From: Blastococcus sp. URHD0036
GTDB lineage: Bacteria; Actinomycetota; Actinomycetes; Mycobacteriales; Geodermatophilaceae
NCBI RefSeq assembly: GCF_000701365.1
Contig: NZ_JNIK01000003.1
Location: 1 to 64,000 of the forward strand
Direction: 5' to 3'
DNA: 64,000 nucleotides
The stretch's first letter is position 1, and each line of letters opens with the position of its first letter. The position numbers and the translations under genes were made by a program. Of the stretch, positions 33,903 to 42,267 are shown in pieces. The notes beneath the pieces are model-generated. The model saw nothing but the letters and a program-made list of their open reading frames with translations. It was not told the origin of the DNA and did no database searches.

Positions 33903-33939
33903 CAGCGCCCCCGTCCGGCACCGCCGGGCGGGGGCGCTG
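33903..33939 (+). terminator. Hairpin after the cold shock gene
   Basis: Arms CAGCGCCCCCG (33903-33913) and CGGGGGCGCTG (33929-33939) match perfectly, with an inner CCGGC/GCCGG extension. It begins 18 bp after the stop, before the convergent gene at 33975-34439, and may serve both strands. Confidence 0.65.
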
Positions 33940-33974
33940 TGCTGTGCGGGGAGCCCTCAGCGGATGGGCACCGC

Positions 33975-34439
33975 TCAGCGGCCGCGGGGGACGTAGCCCC
34001 CGACCAGCGCCTGCATCAGCAGCGCGCCGCCATCCTCGCCCACCGCCTCGGCCGCCTCGGCGAACGCCTGCCAGCGACTCCGCTCCACGTCGGTCGGCGC
34101 GTTCGCCGCGCGCACCCTCAGCTGCTCGAGCAGCCGCTCCCACTCCCCCTGCGGGGTCGGCCACAGCCCGGCCAGCCGCCGTGCCTCGGCCGAGATGGCG
34201 GTGATCCGCACGATGTCACCGGCGTGGTTGGTCAGCGGCTCGATGTATCCCGCCGAGGCCAGCGCCTTCGCGGCCGCGACGACGTCGGCCTTCGGCAGCC
34301 CACTGGCCGGCACCACCGCGCCGAGCAGGTAGGGCGAGGCCCCGTGCTCGGGCCCGTCCACGAGCCGGGCGATCGCCCGCAGCACCGGCAGGTCCCGGGT
34401 GAACCAGACGTCGGGCAGCGGGGCATCGGGGGCGGTCAT
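33975..34439 (-). CDS. Hypothetical winged-helix-like protein, 154 aa
   Basis: A 154-residue soluble protein. Residues ~10-80 (FTRDLPVLRAIARLVDG, LPKADVVAAAKALASAGYIE, HAGDIVRITAISAEARRLAG) look like a winged helix in a form common to actinobacterial proteins of unknown role. The C-terminal part is helical and Ala/Glu-rich. No known family name is assigned. ATG at 34439 lies 26 bp after the upstream membrane gene stop, which suggests an operon with 34466-35110. Confidence 0.6.
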   Translation of the reverse strand: MTAPDAPLPDVWFTRDLPVLRAIARLVDGPEHGASPYLLGAVVPASGLPKADVVAAAKALASAGYIEPLTNHAGDIVRITAISAEARRLAGLWPTPQGEWERLLEQLRVRAANAPTDVERSRWQAFAEAAEAVGEDGGALLMQALVGGYVPRGR

Positions 34440-34465
34440 GTGCCGAAGTCTCCCCCGGCCGCCGG

Positions 34466-35110
34466 TCAGTCGCGTGCGCCGGTCAGCTCCGGACGAGCAG
34501 CCAGCACCACGCCGAGCGCCGTGTAGCCCAGGAGCAGGTGGCCGGCGGAGACGTAGGTGCCGGTCTCCTCGCTGACCACCGCCATCGTCGGGAACATGAC
34601 CAGGGCCCAGGTCTCGGCGATCGCGGGCCAGACCCGGGCCGCGCCGCGCCAGCGACCGGCGATCGCGATCCGGATGCCGATCGCCGCCATGCCGAGCATG
34701 GACAGCGGCCAGAAGAGGTCCAGGGTCAGGAAGAAGGCGTTCTCGGAGAGGTCCGGGGCGACGATCCACTGCACGGACGACGCGATCGCCAGCCCCAGCA
34801 TCACGTGTTCGGCGTGCAGGAAGCCCCGGGCCAGCCGGCCGGTGCCGGTGGCCCCGGTCCGCAGCTGGACGGCGACGAGCGCCACCAGCCCCAGCTGGAA
34901 GAGCAGGGACGTGACCTTGTAGGGCACCGGGAAGTCGTCGGTGACCGGGTCGAGCTCGAAGAGGACGGTGCCCACCGCCCACGCGGCCGCGCCGGCGGCC
35001 ACTGCCAGTCCGGCCAGGCGGACCAGCCGCGCCGGGACGGGCGCCGAGCGGGGAACGCGCGTCGGCGGCACGTCGGTGCGGGCGGGGATCTGCGTGGTCT
35101 CCAGCGACAT
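34466..35110 (-). CDS. Six-helix membrane protein of unknown function
   Basis: A 214-residue integral membrane protein. A ~30-residue cytoplasmic N-terminus is followed by about six helices, including LAGLAVAAGAAAWAVGTVLF, SLLFQLGLVALVAVQL, HVMLGLAIASSVQWIV and AGHLLLGYTALGVVL. No catalytic motif is visible. GGAGGAACCC directly precedes the ATG at 35110. It is transcribed divergently from the sensor kinase at 35287, with 176 bp between. Confidence 0.68.
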   Translation of the reverse strand: MSLETTQIPARTDVPPTRVPRSAPVPARLVRLAGLAVAAGAAAWAVGTVLFELDPVTDDFPVPYKVTSLLFQLGLVALVAVQLRTGATGTGRLARGFLHAEHVMLGLAIASSVQWIVAPDLSENAFFLTLDLFWPLSMLGMAAIGIRIAIAGRWRGAARVWPAIAETWALVMFPTMAVVSEETGTYVSAGHLLLGYTALGVVLAARPELTGARD

Positions 35111-35286
35111 GGGTTCCTCCAGGGGGCGCGACGCGGTGCCTCCTGGCACCGCCGGCGTCCACCGTCGGGCGCCCGCGTCCCGGGTGGGCAGGGCCCGCGC
35201 GGCCGTCGTCGCACCGCCGGCGTCCCGGTGCCGACGGGACATCGGACCCCTGTCGGGCGGGACGCGGCTCCCGGCATGATCCCGGC

Positions 35287-37407
35287 GTGGAGGTGCAGGA
35301 GAGGGCCGCGGGAGCGCCTCCCGAGGAGGACGTGCCGGCCGTTCCCCGGCGCCGGGTCGCCCCGGTGCTGGGCTGGCTGTCGATGGCCGCCACCCTGCTG
35401 GCGGTCGCGGTCACCACCGCCCTCGACGTGGTCACCCCCGACGCCGCCCGGGTCGCGGCAGAGTCCGGCCCCGGCTGGGAGATCGGGCTGCCCGGCCTGC
35501 TGCTCGCCGTGCCCGGAGCGCTCCTGCTGCACCGCGCGCCGGGGAACGCCGTCTCCTGGGTGGTCGCCGGGACCGGCCTCTTCTGGGCGGTGGACGGGCT
35601 GGCGTCGTCCTACCTGACCTACGCCGTGCAGGGCGACGTCCCGCTGCCCGGTGCCTCCGCCGCCTTCTGGTTCGTGTCCCGGTTCGGCGCCTGGCTGCTG
35701 CTCGGCCTGCCGCTGCTCCTGCTGCTCTACCCCGACGGCCGGCTCCCCCGGGGCCGCTGGCGCACCGTCTCCCTCCTCAGCCTCGGCTGCGCGGCCTTCC
35801 TGCCCACGCTGCTGCTGGTGACGCCGTCCGCGATCGCCGACCGCCGGACGGACGAGCCGGTCGCCGCCGTCTACGCCTCCCTCGACCTGGATCCGACGAG
35901 CCTGCCGCTGCCCGAGGGGCTGCTGCTGCCGCTGCTCCAGCTGGCCTTCCCGCTCGGTGCCGTCGGCGTGCTGCTGCCCCTGGCGGTCGTCGTCCACCGG
36001 TTGCGCCGCGTGTCCGGAGACGACCGCCGCCGGATGCGCTGGCTGCTGTGGGCCGGCGTCGTCGACGCGCTGGTGATGATCGGCGCCCTGCTGTTCCCCA
36101 GCTCCACCGTCAGCTACGACCTCTCCCTCGCCGTCGGCCTGACCGGCCTCGCCGTGACCCTCGGCATCCTGCGCCCCCGGATCGTCGACATCGACCGGCT
36201 CCTCGGCGGGACGCTCGTGTACGGCGGGCTCGCCCTCGGCGTCCTCCTGCTGGACCTCGCCGTGCTCGCCGGCGCCGGGGCGCTGCTCGGCGACCGGATG
36301 GGCACCCGCGACGCGACGCTGCTGTCACTGCTGCTGGTCGCGGGCGCGTACGTGCCGCTGCGGGCGGCGCTGTGGCGCGCCGTCCGGCGGTGGGTGCTGG
36401 GTCAGCGCGAGGACCCCTACCTCGTGGTCGCCGGTCTCGCCGAGCGGCTGGAACGGTCCGACGGGGCCGCCGAGCAGCTGCAGGCGGTCGCCGCGGCCGT
36501 GGCCGAGGCCTTCCGCTCGCCCTACGTAGGCGTGGAGGTCGACGTCGTGCGCGGGCGGCAGCTGCTGGCCGAGCACGGCCGCCCGCCGTCGGCCGTGCAG
36601 TCGCTCCCGATCACCTACCGGTCCGAGGAGGTCGGCCGGCTGCTCCTCCCGCGCGACGGCATCCGGGCCCAGCTGGTCACCCGCGACGAGCGCCTGCTCG
36701 GCGACGTCGTCCGGCAGGCCGCCGCCGCGGCACGGGCCAGCTCGCTGACCGCCCAGCTCCAGGAGAGTCGCGAGCAGCTGGTCGCCGCCCGCGAGGAGGA
36801 GCGCCGCCGGCTGCGCCGCGACCTCCACGACGGGCTGGGCCCCAGCCTGGGGGCCGTCGTGCTGCGGATCGACACCGCACGCAACCTGACCTCGGCCGGC
36901 CGCCCCGCCGACGCCGACGCGGTATTGCGCCAGGCACGCGACGACATCGCGGCCGCGCTGGCCGACGTCCGCCGGCTGGTGCACGACCTGCGCCCACCCG
37001 CCCTGGACGACCTCGGTCTCGTCGGGGCGGTGCGGCAGCAGGCGGACCGCGTGCTCGGGCCGGGGACCACCGCGACCGTCGCGGCGGGCCCGGGCGTCGA
37101 CGGCCTGCCGGCCGCCGTGGAGGTCGCCGCCTACCGGATCGCCTCCGAGGCCCTGGCCAACGTGGCGCGGCACGCGGCGGCCACGACCGTCTCCGTGGAG
37201 CTGAGCCGGGACCCCGACGGCGCGCTCGTCGTCACGGTGACCGACGACGGCACCGGCATCCCCAGCAGCGCGCCCGCGGGGGTGGGGCTGGTGTCCCTCC
37301 GGGAGCGGGCCGCCGAGCTCGGCGGGAGCTCGTCGGTGGTCTGCCCGCCCGACGGCGGCACGGTGGTGCGGGCGGTCCTGCCCGTCGAGGGAGGAACGCG
37401 GAGATGA
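35287..37407 (+). CDS. Large sensor histidine kinase, HisKA_3 type
   Basis: A 706-residue kinase with roughly ten membrane helices over residues ~20-360, a cytoplasmic GAF-like region (~370-480), a short coiled linker QLQESREQLVAAREEERRRL and phosphoacceptor His in RDLHDGLGPSLGAVVL. The ATPase domain has YRIASEALANVARHA, DDGTGIP and GVGLVSLRERAAELGG. The many-helix N-terminus suggests sensing in the membrane. GTG at 35287; the stop overlaps the downstream response regulator start (ATGA at 37404). Confidence 0.9.
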   Translation: MEVQERAAGAPPEEDVPAVPRRRVAPVLGWLSMAATLLAVAVTTALDVVTPDAARVAAESGPGWEIGLPGLLLAVPGALLLHRAPGNAVSWVVAGTGLFWAVDGLASSYLTYAVQGDVPLPGASAAFWFVSRFGAWLLLGLPLLLLLYPDGRLPRGRWRTVSLLSLGCAAFLPTLLLVTPSAIADRRTDEPVAAVYASLDLDPTSLPLPEGLLLPLLQLAFPLGAVGVLLPLAVVVHRLRRVSGDDRRRMRWLLWAGVVDALVMIGALLFPSSTVSYDLSLAVGLTGLAVTLGILRPRIVDIDRLLGGTLVYGGLALGVLLLDLAVLAGAGALLGDRMGTRDATLLSLLLVAGAYVPLRAALWRAVRRWVLGQREDPYLVVAGLAERLERSDGAAEQLQAVAAAVAEAFRSPYVGVEVDVVRGRQLLAEHGRPPSAVQSLPITYRSEEVGRLLLPRDGIRAQLVTRDERLLGDVVRQAAAAARASSLTAQLQESREQLVAAREEERRRLRRDLHDGLGPSLGAVVLRIDTARNLTSAGRPADADAVLRQARDDIAAALADVRRLVHDLRPPALDDLGLVGAVRQQADRVLGPGTTATVAAGPGVDGLPAAVEVAAYRIASEALANVARHAAATTVSVELSRDPDGALVVTVTDDGTGIPSSAPAGVGLVSLRERAAELGGSSSVVCPPDGGTVVRAVLPVEGGTRR

Positions 37408-38060
37408 GCGAGGTCGAGGAACCGCTGCGGGTGCTGGTCGTCGACGACCACCCCGTCTACCGGGACGGGCTGGCCGTGCTGCTGGGCTCGGTCCCCGGGC
37501 TCGCCGTCATCGGCACCGCCGCCGACGGGGTGACCGCGGTGTCGCTGGCGCTCGAGGAGCAGCCCGACGTCGTGGTCATGGACGTGCAGATGCCGCTGCT
37601 GGACGGCATCGAGGCCACCCGGCGGATCACCACCGAGAGCCCGTCCGTCGGCGTCGTCGTCCTGACGATGAGCGAGGACGACGGCACGGTCTTCGCCGCC
37701 GTCCGGGCCGGCGCCCGCGGCTACCTCCTCAAGGGCGCCGACCAGGAGGAGGTCGTGCGGGCGATCACCACGGTCGCCGCGGGGGGCGCGGTCTTCGGGG
37801 CGTCGCTGGCGCGGCGGATCGCCGAGTTCTTCGCCGCCCGCCCGAGCGGCCCGGACGCCGCCTTCCCGCAGCTGACCGCCCGCGAGCGGGAGGTGCTCGA
37901 CCTGGTCGCCGCCGGCCGCTCCAACGCGCAGATCGCCGCGACGCTGTACCTGTCGCCGAAGACGGTCCGCAACAACGTCTCCAACGTGCTCACGAAACTG
38001 CAGGTCACCGACCGCGCCCAGGCCATCGTCCGGGCCCGCGAGGCCGGTCTCGGTCGCTGA
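37404..38060 (+). CDS. NarL-type response regulator
   Basis: A 218-residue regulator partnered with the upstream kinase. The receiver domain has VVDDHPVYRDGL, phosphoacceptor Asp in VVMDVQMPLLDG and Lys in GYLLKGAD. The LuxR helix-turn-helix spans LTAREREVLDLVAAGRSNAQ and SPKTVRNNVSNVLTKLQV. ATG 37404 overlaps the kinase stop. This is the second NarL-type system in the window, after 18548-20328. Confidence 0.9.
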   Translation: MSEVEEPLRVLVVDDHPVYRDGLAVLLGSVPGLAVIGTAADGVTAVSLALEEQPDVVVMDVQMPLLDGIEATRRITTESPSVGVVVLTMSEDDGTVFAAVRAGARGYLLKGADQEEVVRAITTVAAGGAVFGASLARRIAEFFAARPSGPDAAFPQLTAREREVLDLVAAGRSNAQIAATLYLSPKTVRNNVSNVLTKLQVTDRAQAIVRAREAGLGR

Positions 38061-38103
38061 CCGGCACGCCCCACCGGTGGCGCGCCCGCCGTACCGTGGA
38101 GCC

Positions 38104-38526
38104 ATGACGACGTCCGCCGGACAGCAGCCGAAGGTCACCAAGAGCGACGCCGAGTGGCGCGAGCAGCTCTCCCCGGAGGAGTACGCGGTGCTCCGCCAGG
38201 CCGGCACCGAGCGCGCCTGGACCGGCGAGTACGTCGACACCAAGACCGAGGGCGTCTACACCTGCCGCGCCTGCGGGGCCGACCTGTTCACCTCGCAGAC
38301 GAAGTTCGACAGTCACTGCGGGTGGCCGTCGTTCTACGAGCCGACCGCCGCCGACAACGTCGTCCTCCGGGAGGACCGCAGCCACGGGATGCGGCGCACC
38401 GAGGTCCTCTGCGGCACCTGCCACAGCCACCTCGGGCACCTGTTCGACGACGCACCGCAGACCCCCACGGGCGACCGCTACTGCATCAACAGCGTCTCGA
38501 TCCGGCTGCGGCCCGCCGGGAGCTGA
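38104..38526 (+). CDS. msrB: Peptide-methionine (R)-S-oxide reductase MsrB
   Basis: A 140-residue MsrB that repairs methionine-R-sulfoxide in proteins. Zinc ligands sit in CRAC and CGTC; HCGWPSFYEP and HSHLGHLFDDAP line the active site; the nucleophile is Cys127 in GDRYCINSVS. The length and all motifs match the family, so it should be active. A tandem paralogue lacking the nucleophile follows 58 bp downstream. msrB next to the hemQ region is a common actinobacterial arrangement. Confidence 0.95.
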   Translation: MTTSAGQQPKVTKSDAEWREQLSPEEYAVLRQAGTERAWTGEYVDTKTEGVYTCRACGADLFTSQTKFDSHCGWPSFYEPTAADNVVLREDRSHGMRRTEVLCGTCHSHLGHLFDDAPQTPTGDRYCINSVSIRLRPAGS

Positions 38527-38584
38527 CGCCGGGGCGCGCCCGCGCCTCTCCCCGTCCCGGCTGCGGGGCCCCTACGGTGTCGCC

Positions 38585-39001
38585 GTGCAGCCCGACGAGG
38601 ACGACGAGCCCACCATCGTCAAGAGCGACGACGAGTGGCAGGCGCAGCTGAGCACCCGCGAGTTCGCGGTGTTGCGCCGCGGCGGGACCGAACGCCCCTG
38701 GTCCGGCGAGTACGTCGACACCAAGGTCGGCGGCGTCTACCACTGCCGCGGCTGCGGTCAGGAGGTCTTCCGCTCGCGCACCCGCTTCGAGTCGACCTCG
38801 GGCTGGGCCGACTTCTACGCGCCGACCAGCGCCGACAACGTGCAGCTGCGGACCGACCTGACCGGCAAGCACCCGCGCATCGCCGTCCGCTGCTCGGCCT
38901 GCCACGGGCACCTCGGGCACGTCTTCAACGACGCGCCGCAGACCCCCACGGGCGACCGTTACAGCATCAACAGCGCCGCCGTCCGCTTCCTCCCGGGCTG
39001 A
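38585..39001 (+). CDS. MsrB-like protein with catalytic Cys replaced by Ser
   Basis: A 138-residue MsrB paralogue, collinear with the upstream copy. Zinc-binding CRGC and CSAC are intact and HGHLGHVFNDAP is kept, but residue 127 is Ser (GDRYSINSAA) where active MsrB has Cys, and HCGWPSFY has become TSGWADFY. Standard sulfoxide reduction through a cysteine sulfenic acid cannot proceed, so it is probably a non-catalytic methionine-sulfoxide binder or zinc protein, or has another chemistry. The reading frame is fully open with normal codon use, so it is not simply decaying. The start is GTG at 38585. Confidence 0.85.
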   Translation: MQPDEDDEPTIVKSDDEWQAQLSTREFAVLRRGGTERPWSGEYVDTKVGGVYHCRGCGQEVFRSRTRFESTSGWADFYAPTSADNVQLRTDLTGKHPRIAVRCSACHGHLGHVFNDAPQTPTGDRYSINSAAVRFLPG

Positions 39002-39002
39002 G

Positions 39003-39045
39003 GTGGAGTGCAGGAGCGCAGGATTCCTGCGCTCCTACACTCCAC
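39003..39045. terminator. 43-bp near-perfect palindrome between convergent genes
   Basis: Arms 39003-39023 and 39025-39045 (21 nt each) pair with one G-T-type mismatch. The hairpin begins one base after the MsrB-like stop and ends on the hemQ stop, so it probably terminates both convergent transcripts. Confidence 0.7.
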
Positions 39046-39761
39046 TACGCCAGGTCGGCGATCAGCTCGGCGACGGGCTTGCGGACGCCGGTGTAGAACG
39101 GCACCTCCTCGCGCACGTGCCGGCGGGCCCGGCTGGCGCGCAGGTCGCGCATCAGGTCGACGATGCGGTGCAGCTCGTCGGCCTCGAAGGCGAGCATCCA
39201 CTCGTAGTCGCCGAGCGCGAACGAGGCGACGGTGTTCGCCCGGACGTCCGGGTACGGGCGGGCCTGCATGCCGTGCTCCTTGAGCATGTCCCGCCGCTCC
39301 TCGTCGGGCAGCAGGTACCACTCGTAGGAGCGCACGAACGGGTACACGCAGACGAACCGGCGGGGCTCCTCGTCGGCGAGGAACGCGGGGATGTGGCTGC
39401 GGTTGAACTCCGCGGGGCGGTGCAGCGCGAACTGCGACCACACCGGCTCCAGCTGCCGCCCGAGCGCGGTGCGGCGCAGCCGGGTGTAGGCCTCCTGCAG
39501 CGCCTCCGCGGACGAGGCGTGCCACCACACCATGAGGTCGGCGTCGGCCCGGAAGCCGGCGACGTCGTAGGTGCCGCGGACGACGACGTCCTTGCCGGCG
39601 AGCTCGTCGAACAGGCCCTGGAGCTCGTCGGCCAGCGCGGGGCGCTGCTCGTCGGCCACCGGGCGGGTCAGCCGGAAGACCGACCACATCGTGTAGCGGA
39701 TCTGGGCGTTGAGCTCGTTGGCCCGCTTGCCGATGCTCTTCTGCTCGGTCTGCTCGCTCAT
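39045..39761 (-). CDS. hemQ: Coproheme decarboxylase HemQ/ChdC
   Basis: A 238-residue chlorite-dismutase-fold enzyme that converts coproheme to heme b, the last step of the coproporphyrin-dependent pathway of actinobacteria and firmicutes. Recognisable segments are [36 protein letters not shown] with the catalytic-type Tyr, and [15 protein letters not shown] with the proximal-type His. It lacks the distal Arg pattern of true chlorite dismutases as far as can be judged. hemY and hemE are on the same strand but ~10 kb away (49814-52260); in many actinobacteria they adjoin hemQ. Confidence 0.92.
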   Translation of the reverse strand: MSEQTEQKSIGKRANELNAQIRYTMWSVFRLTRPVADEQRPALADELQGLFDELAGKDVVVRGTYDVAGFRADADLMVWWHASSAEALQEAYTRLRRTALGRQLEPVWSQFALHRPAEFNRSHIPAFLADEEPRRFVCVYPFVRSYEWYLLPDEERRDMLKEHGMQARPYPDVRANTVASFALGDYEWMLAFEADELHRIVDLMRDLRASRARRHVREEVPFYTGVRKPVAELIADLA

Positions 39762-39810
39762 GTGCCCATTCTCTCCCCGCCCGGGGCGGCCGCCGTCCCC
39801 GGGGGACGGT

Positions 39811-39972
39811 TCAGGCGGCCGGGCCCGACGGACGGGCCGGCTGCTCGCGATGGGCCTCGCGGCAGTCGCCGCAGGCGGCCATCCAGACCCGGTGCCGCAG
39901 GCAGCGGGCGGAGAGGGAGGCGGGTGGACGGATCGGGGTGTGCTGGGTGTGCTGACTGTGCGTGGTGCTCAC
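39811..39972 (-). CDS. Possible 53-aa small CxxC protein
   Basis: A short frame reading [17 protein letters not shown], then [20 protein letters not shown]. One isolated Cys followed by a CGDC pair and nearby His residues suggest a small zinc-binding unit. The GTG start at 39972 has no convincing ribosome binding site. It lies between hemQ and the next membrane gene on the same strand. It is listed because the Cys/His pattern is unlike chance GC-rich frames, but it may be non-coding. Confidence 0.35.
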   Translation of the reverse strand: MSTTHSQHTQHTPIRPPASLSARCLRHRVWMAACGDCREAHREQPARPSGPAA

Positions 39973-40012
39973 CCCGTACCGAACACCGGCGAGGCCCCCG
40001 GCATGCCCCGGC

Positions 40013-40984
40013 TCAGCCCGGGACGACGGCCAGCGGACGACGGTTGCGCCCCGGCACGCACGCGAGGGCGGCCAACGCGAGCGCGACGCCGTCCTCGAGC
40101 ACCGCGGCCTGCCAGGCGGGCAGCCGGTCGGTCGCCCACCGGCGCCAGGCGAGCCCACCGAACGCGCCGGCCAGCGCCCCGGCGGTCGCCGCGACGGTCG
40201 GCAGCGCGGCGTTGGCCCGCTCGCGCTCGGCCAGGCGGGTCGCGCCGGCGGCGGCTCCGGCCAGGCGCGGCGCCAGGCCCGGGCCGCTGGTGCGGTCCGG
40301 CGTGTCCGGCGACTTGTCGGCCACGAGTTCACCGACCAGCGCGGCCGCGCCCAGCACGCGGGCGGGGACCGAGCTGCTCCCCAGCCGGCCGGGCTTCGTC
40401 GGCGCGGTCAGGGCCGGAGCGGCGAACCCGAGCGCGCTGCGACTGCCGGCCGCGACACCGAGCAGGGCCGACCGGGCCGTCAGACCGGCGCTCGCCGCCC
40501 CGCGCGGGACCGCACGCTCCCGGTCGGTGCGGACCCCCTGCACGACCGCGTGCACCGTCGCGCCGTAGGCCAGGTGCGGCACGACGTCGGCGGCCCAGTC
40601 CGCACCGCTCCAGGTCCGTGGGTCCCCGACGCCCAGCAGGGTCGCCGGGACGTCGCTGGCCGCCATCGCGGCGGCACCGGTCGCCACCGCGCCGACCGGG
40701 CCGGGGAGCCGGATCCCCGCCGAGCAGGCGGCGCTGGCGAGCACCCCGGTCCCCAGCCCCGTGCCGATGCCGGCCAGTGCCCCGAGGGCGGTGCGGCGGC
40801 TCTCCCGGACGGAGCCGCGCCCCGGCACCTCGACCCCGGTGGCCGCGGCGATCGCGTCGACCGTCCGTTCCGGCGTGGTGCTGGCCGGCCGGCCGCGCAG
40901 GGCCATGTCGAGGTAGGTGACGACGTTCAGGACGGTGGTGCCGGCCGCGCCCGCGACCAGCCCCCGCGCGAGGGTCCCTGGCAT
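40013..40984 (-). CDS. Multi-pass Ala-rich membrane protein, two domains
   Basis: A 323-residue protein. The N-terminal half (GTLARGLVAGAAGTTVLNVV, TYLDMALRGRP, then LGALAGIGTGLGTGVLASAA and YGATVHAVVQGV) resembles small two-helix membrane proteins, and the C-terminal half (LTARSALLGVAAGSRSALGF, VLGAAALVGELVADKSPDTP, TVAATAGALAGAFGGLAWRR) resembles a DUF4126-like four-helix unit. It looks like a fusion of two such units; this is inference. ATG at 40984 lies 41 bp past the YceI gene stop. No function can be assigned. Confidence 0.65.
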   Translation of the reverse strand: MPGTLARGLVAGAAGTTVLNVVTYLDMALRGRPASTTPERTVDAIAAATGVEVPGRGSVRESRRTALGALAGIGTGLGTGVLASAACSAGIRLPGPVGAVATGAAAMAASDVPATLLGVGDPRTWSGADWAADVVPHLAYGATVHAVVQGVRTDRERAVPRGAASAGLTARSALLGVAAGSRSALGFAAPALTAPTKPGRLGSSSVPARVLGAAALVGELVADKSPDTPDRTSGPGLAPRLAGAAAGATRLAERERANAALPTVAATAGALAGAFGGLAWRRWATDRLPAWQAAVLEDGVALALAALACVPGRNRRPLAVVPG

Positions 40985-41025
40985 GCCCCGACCCTGGTGC
41001 GCGGGGACTCCCCCGGCAACTCCGC

Positions 41026-41556
41026 TCAGGAGCCCGCGCCCGGGACCAGCCAGGCGTCGACCTCGATCGCGACCCGCCGGCCGACGAGCACCGCGGGCGC
41101 CCGGATCCCGACCGCGGTCCGGTCGATCTCCGCCGACGCCCGGACCCGCAGCCACCCGCTGTCGGGGTGCATCTCCTCGACCCGGCCGGTGAGCGGCAGG
41201 GGCGCCGTCGTCCCGCGGACCGACAGCGTGCCCTCGGCGACCCATCCCCCGCCCGCGGCCGGCGTGAACCGGTCGGCCGACCACGACAGGATCGGCTGGC
41301 GGTCGACGTCGAGGAAGCGGGGCCGGCGCAGGTCGGCGTCCCGCTTCGCGATGCCGGTGTCGAGCCCCGTGAGATCCACCTCGGCCCGGACGCGCACCGG
41401 CTCGCCGGCCGCGTCGACGACGAGCTCGCCCCAGCTGCACGGGACCGAACCGTGCACGGTCCCGCCCAGGCCTCCGACGGAGAACCCGACCGTCGTCCGG
41501 CTGTCGGAGACCGACCAGGTGCCCGCGGCGACCCGGACGGCGGCCGCGGCGGTCAC
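41026..41556 (-). CDS. YceI-like lipocalin-fold protein
   Basis: A 176-residue protein of the YceI family (beta-barrel binding isoprenoid-like amphiphiles). It starts AGTWSVSDSRTTVGFSVGGL, contains AEVDLTGLDTGIAKRDADLR and FLDVDRQPILSWSA, and ends GIRAPAVLVGRRVAIEVDAW. No signal peptide is visible, so it may be cytoplasmic. The GTG start overlaps the stop of the preceding gene (GTGA at 41553-41556), fixing the start inside a very long spurious frame that runs antisense to the LuxR gene. Confidence 0.83.
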   Translation of the reverse strand: MTAAAAVRVAAGTWSVSDSRTTVGFSVGGLGGTVHGSVPCSWGELVVDAAGEPVRVRAEVDLTGLDTGIAKRDADLRRPRFLDVDRQPILSWSADRFTPAAGGGWVAEGTLSVRGTTAPLPLTGRVEEMHPDSGWLRVRASAEIDRTAVGIRAPAVLVGRRVAIEVDAWLVPGAGS

Positions 41557-42095
41557 GACCCGACCGCCGTCGGCAGGTCGGCGGCGAGCACGCGGACGAG
41601 GTCGACCCGGTCCGGGCCGGGCAGCTGGGCCTGGTCCTCGTCGGCCAGCAGCGGCGTCGCCATGATCGCGCGCTGGACCCGGTCGTGGGTCTCGCGGTCG
41701 GTGGTGAGTCCGACGACGACGATCCGGTGGTCGTCGCTGCGCATCGCCAGCACCTCGACGATGCCGTCGATCTCCCGGACGGCGGGCCAGATGCGGTCCC
41801 GGCCGCCGTGCTCGGCGGCGTCGGCGCGGGCCCGGTCGCCGTCGCCGTTGATCCAGGTCACCTGCGCGAACATGGGCCGGCGCCCGGTGGCGCGGCCGCG
41901 CATCTCGTCCGACACCCGGTAGACGCGGGCCGCGCCGCTGCGCGCGGCGGAGTCCGGGTCCGGCCAGAGGGCGAGCAGGGTGCCGCCGTCCCCGTCGGGG
42001 GACGCGAGGACGACGGTGCCGACCGGATCGGGGCCGCCCGCGAGCGCGGAGCGGGCGTCGGTCGGAGCGGTGAACGGGTGGATGGTGGCGTACAC
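41553..42095 (-). CDS. Hypothetical protein, ABM-like, 180 aa
   Basis: A 180-residue soluble protein starting YATIHPFTAPTDARSALA. The pattern of two ~80-residue alpha/beta halves (first with VGTVVLASPDGDGGTLLALW, second with FAQVTWINGDGDRARADAAE and IDGIVEVLAMRSDDHRIVVV) suggests ferredoxin-like ABM domains; this is a guess from strand pattern. The GTG at 42095 has GGAGGGGA upstream. It is coupled to the YceI-like gene by a GTGA overlap and divergent from the LuxR regulator. Confidence 0.6.
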   Translation of the reverse strand: MYATIHPFTAPTDARSALAGGPDPVGTVVLASPDGDGGTLLALWPDPDSAARSGAARVYRVSDEMRGRATGRRPMFAQVTWINGDGDRARADAAEHGGRDRIWPAVREIDGIVEVLAMRSDDHRIVVVGLTTDRETHDRVQRAIMATPLLADEDQAQLPGPDRVDLVRVLAADLPTAVGS

Positions 42096-42267
42096 GGGAT
42101 CCCCTCCCCACGGGGGACCGGCGGCTCCGGTCCCTCTGCCGACGACGATCCGGCGGCCGGGCGGCCCGGACATCCGTGGAACCACGGCACCGCGGTACGG
42201 ACAACGCGCCGCACGAGGGGGGCCAACCCCCTATCCGCGGTCCCGCCGCGCGCGAACACTCGCCGGC

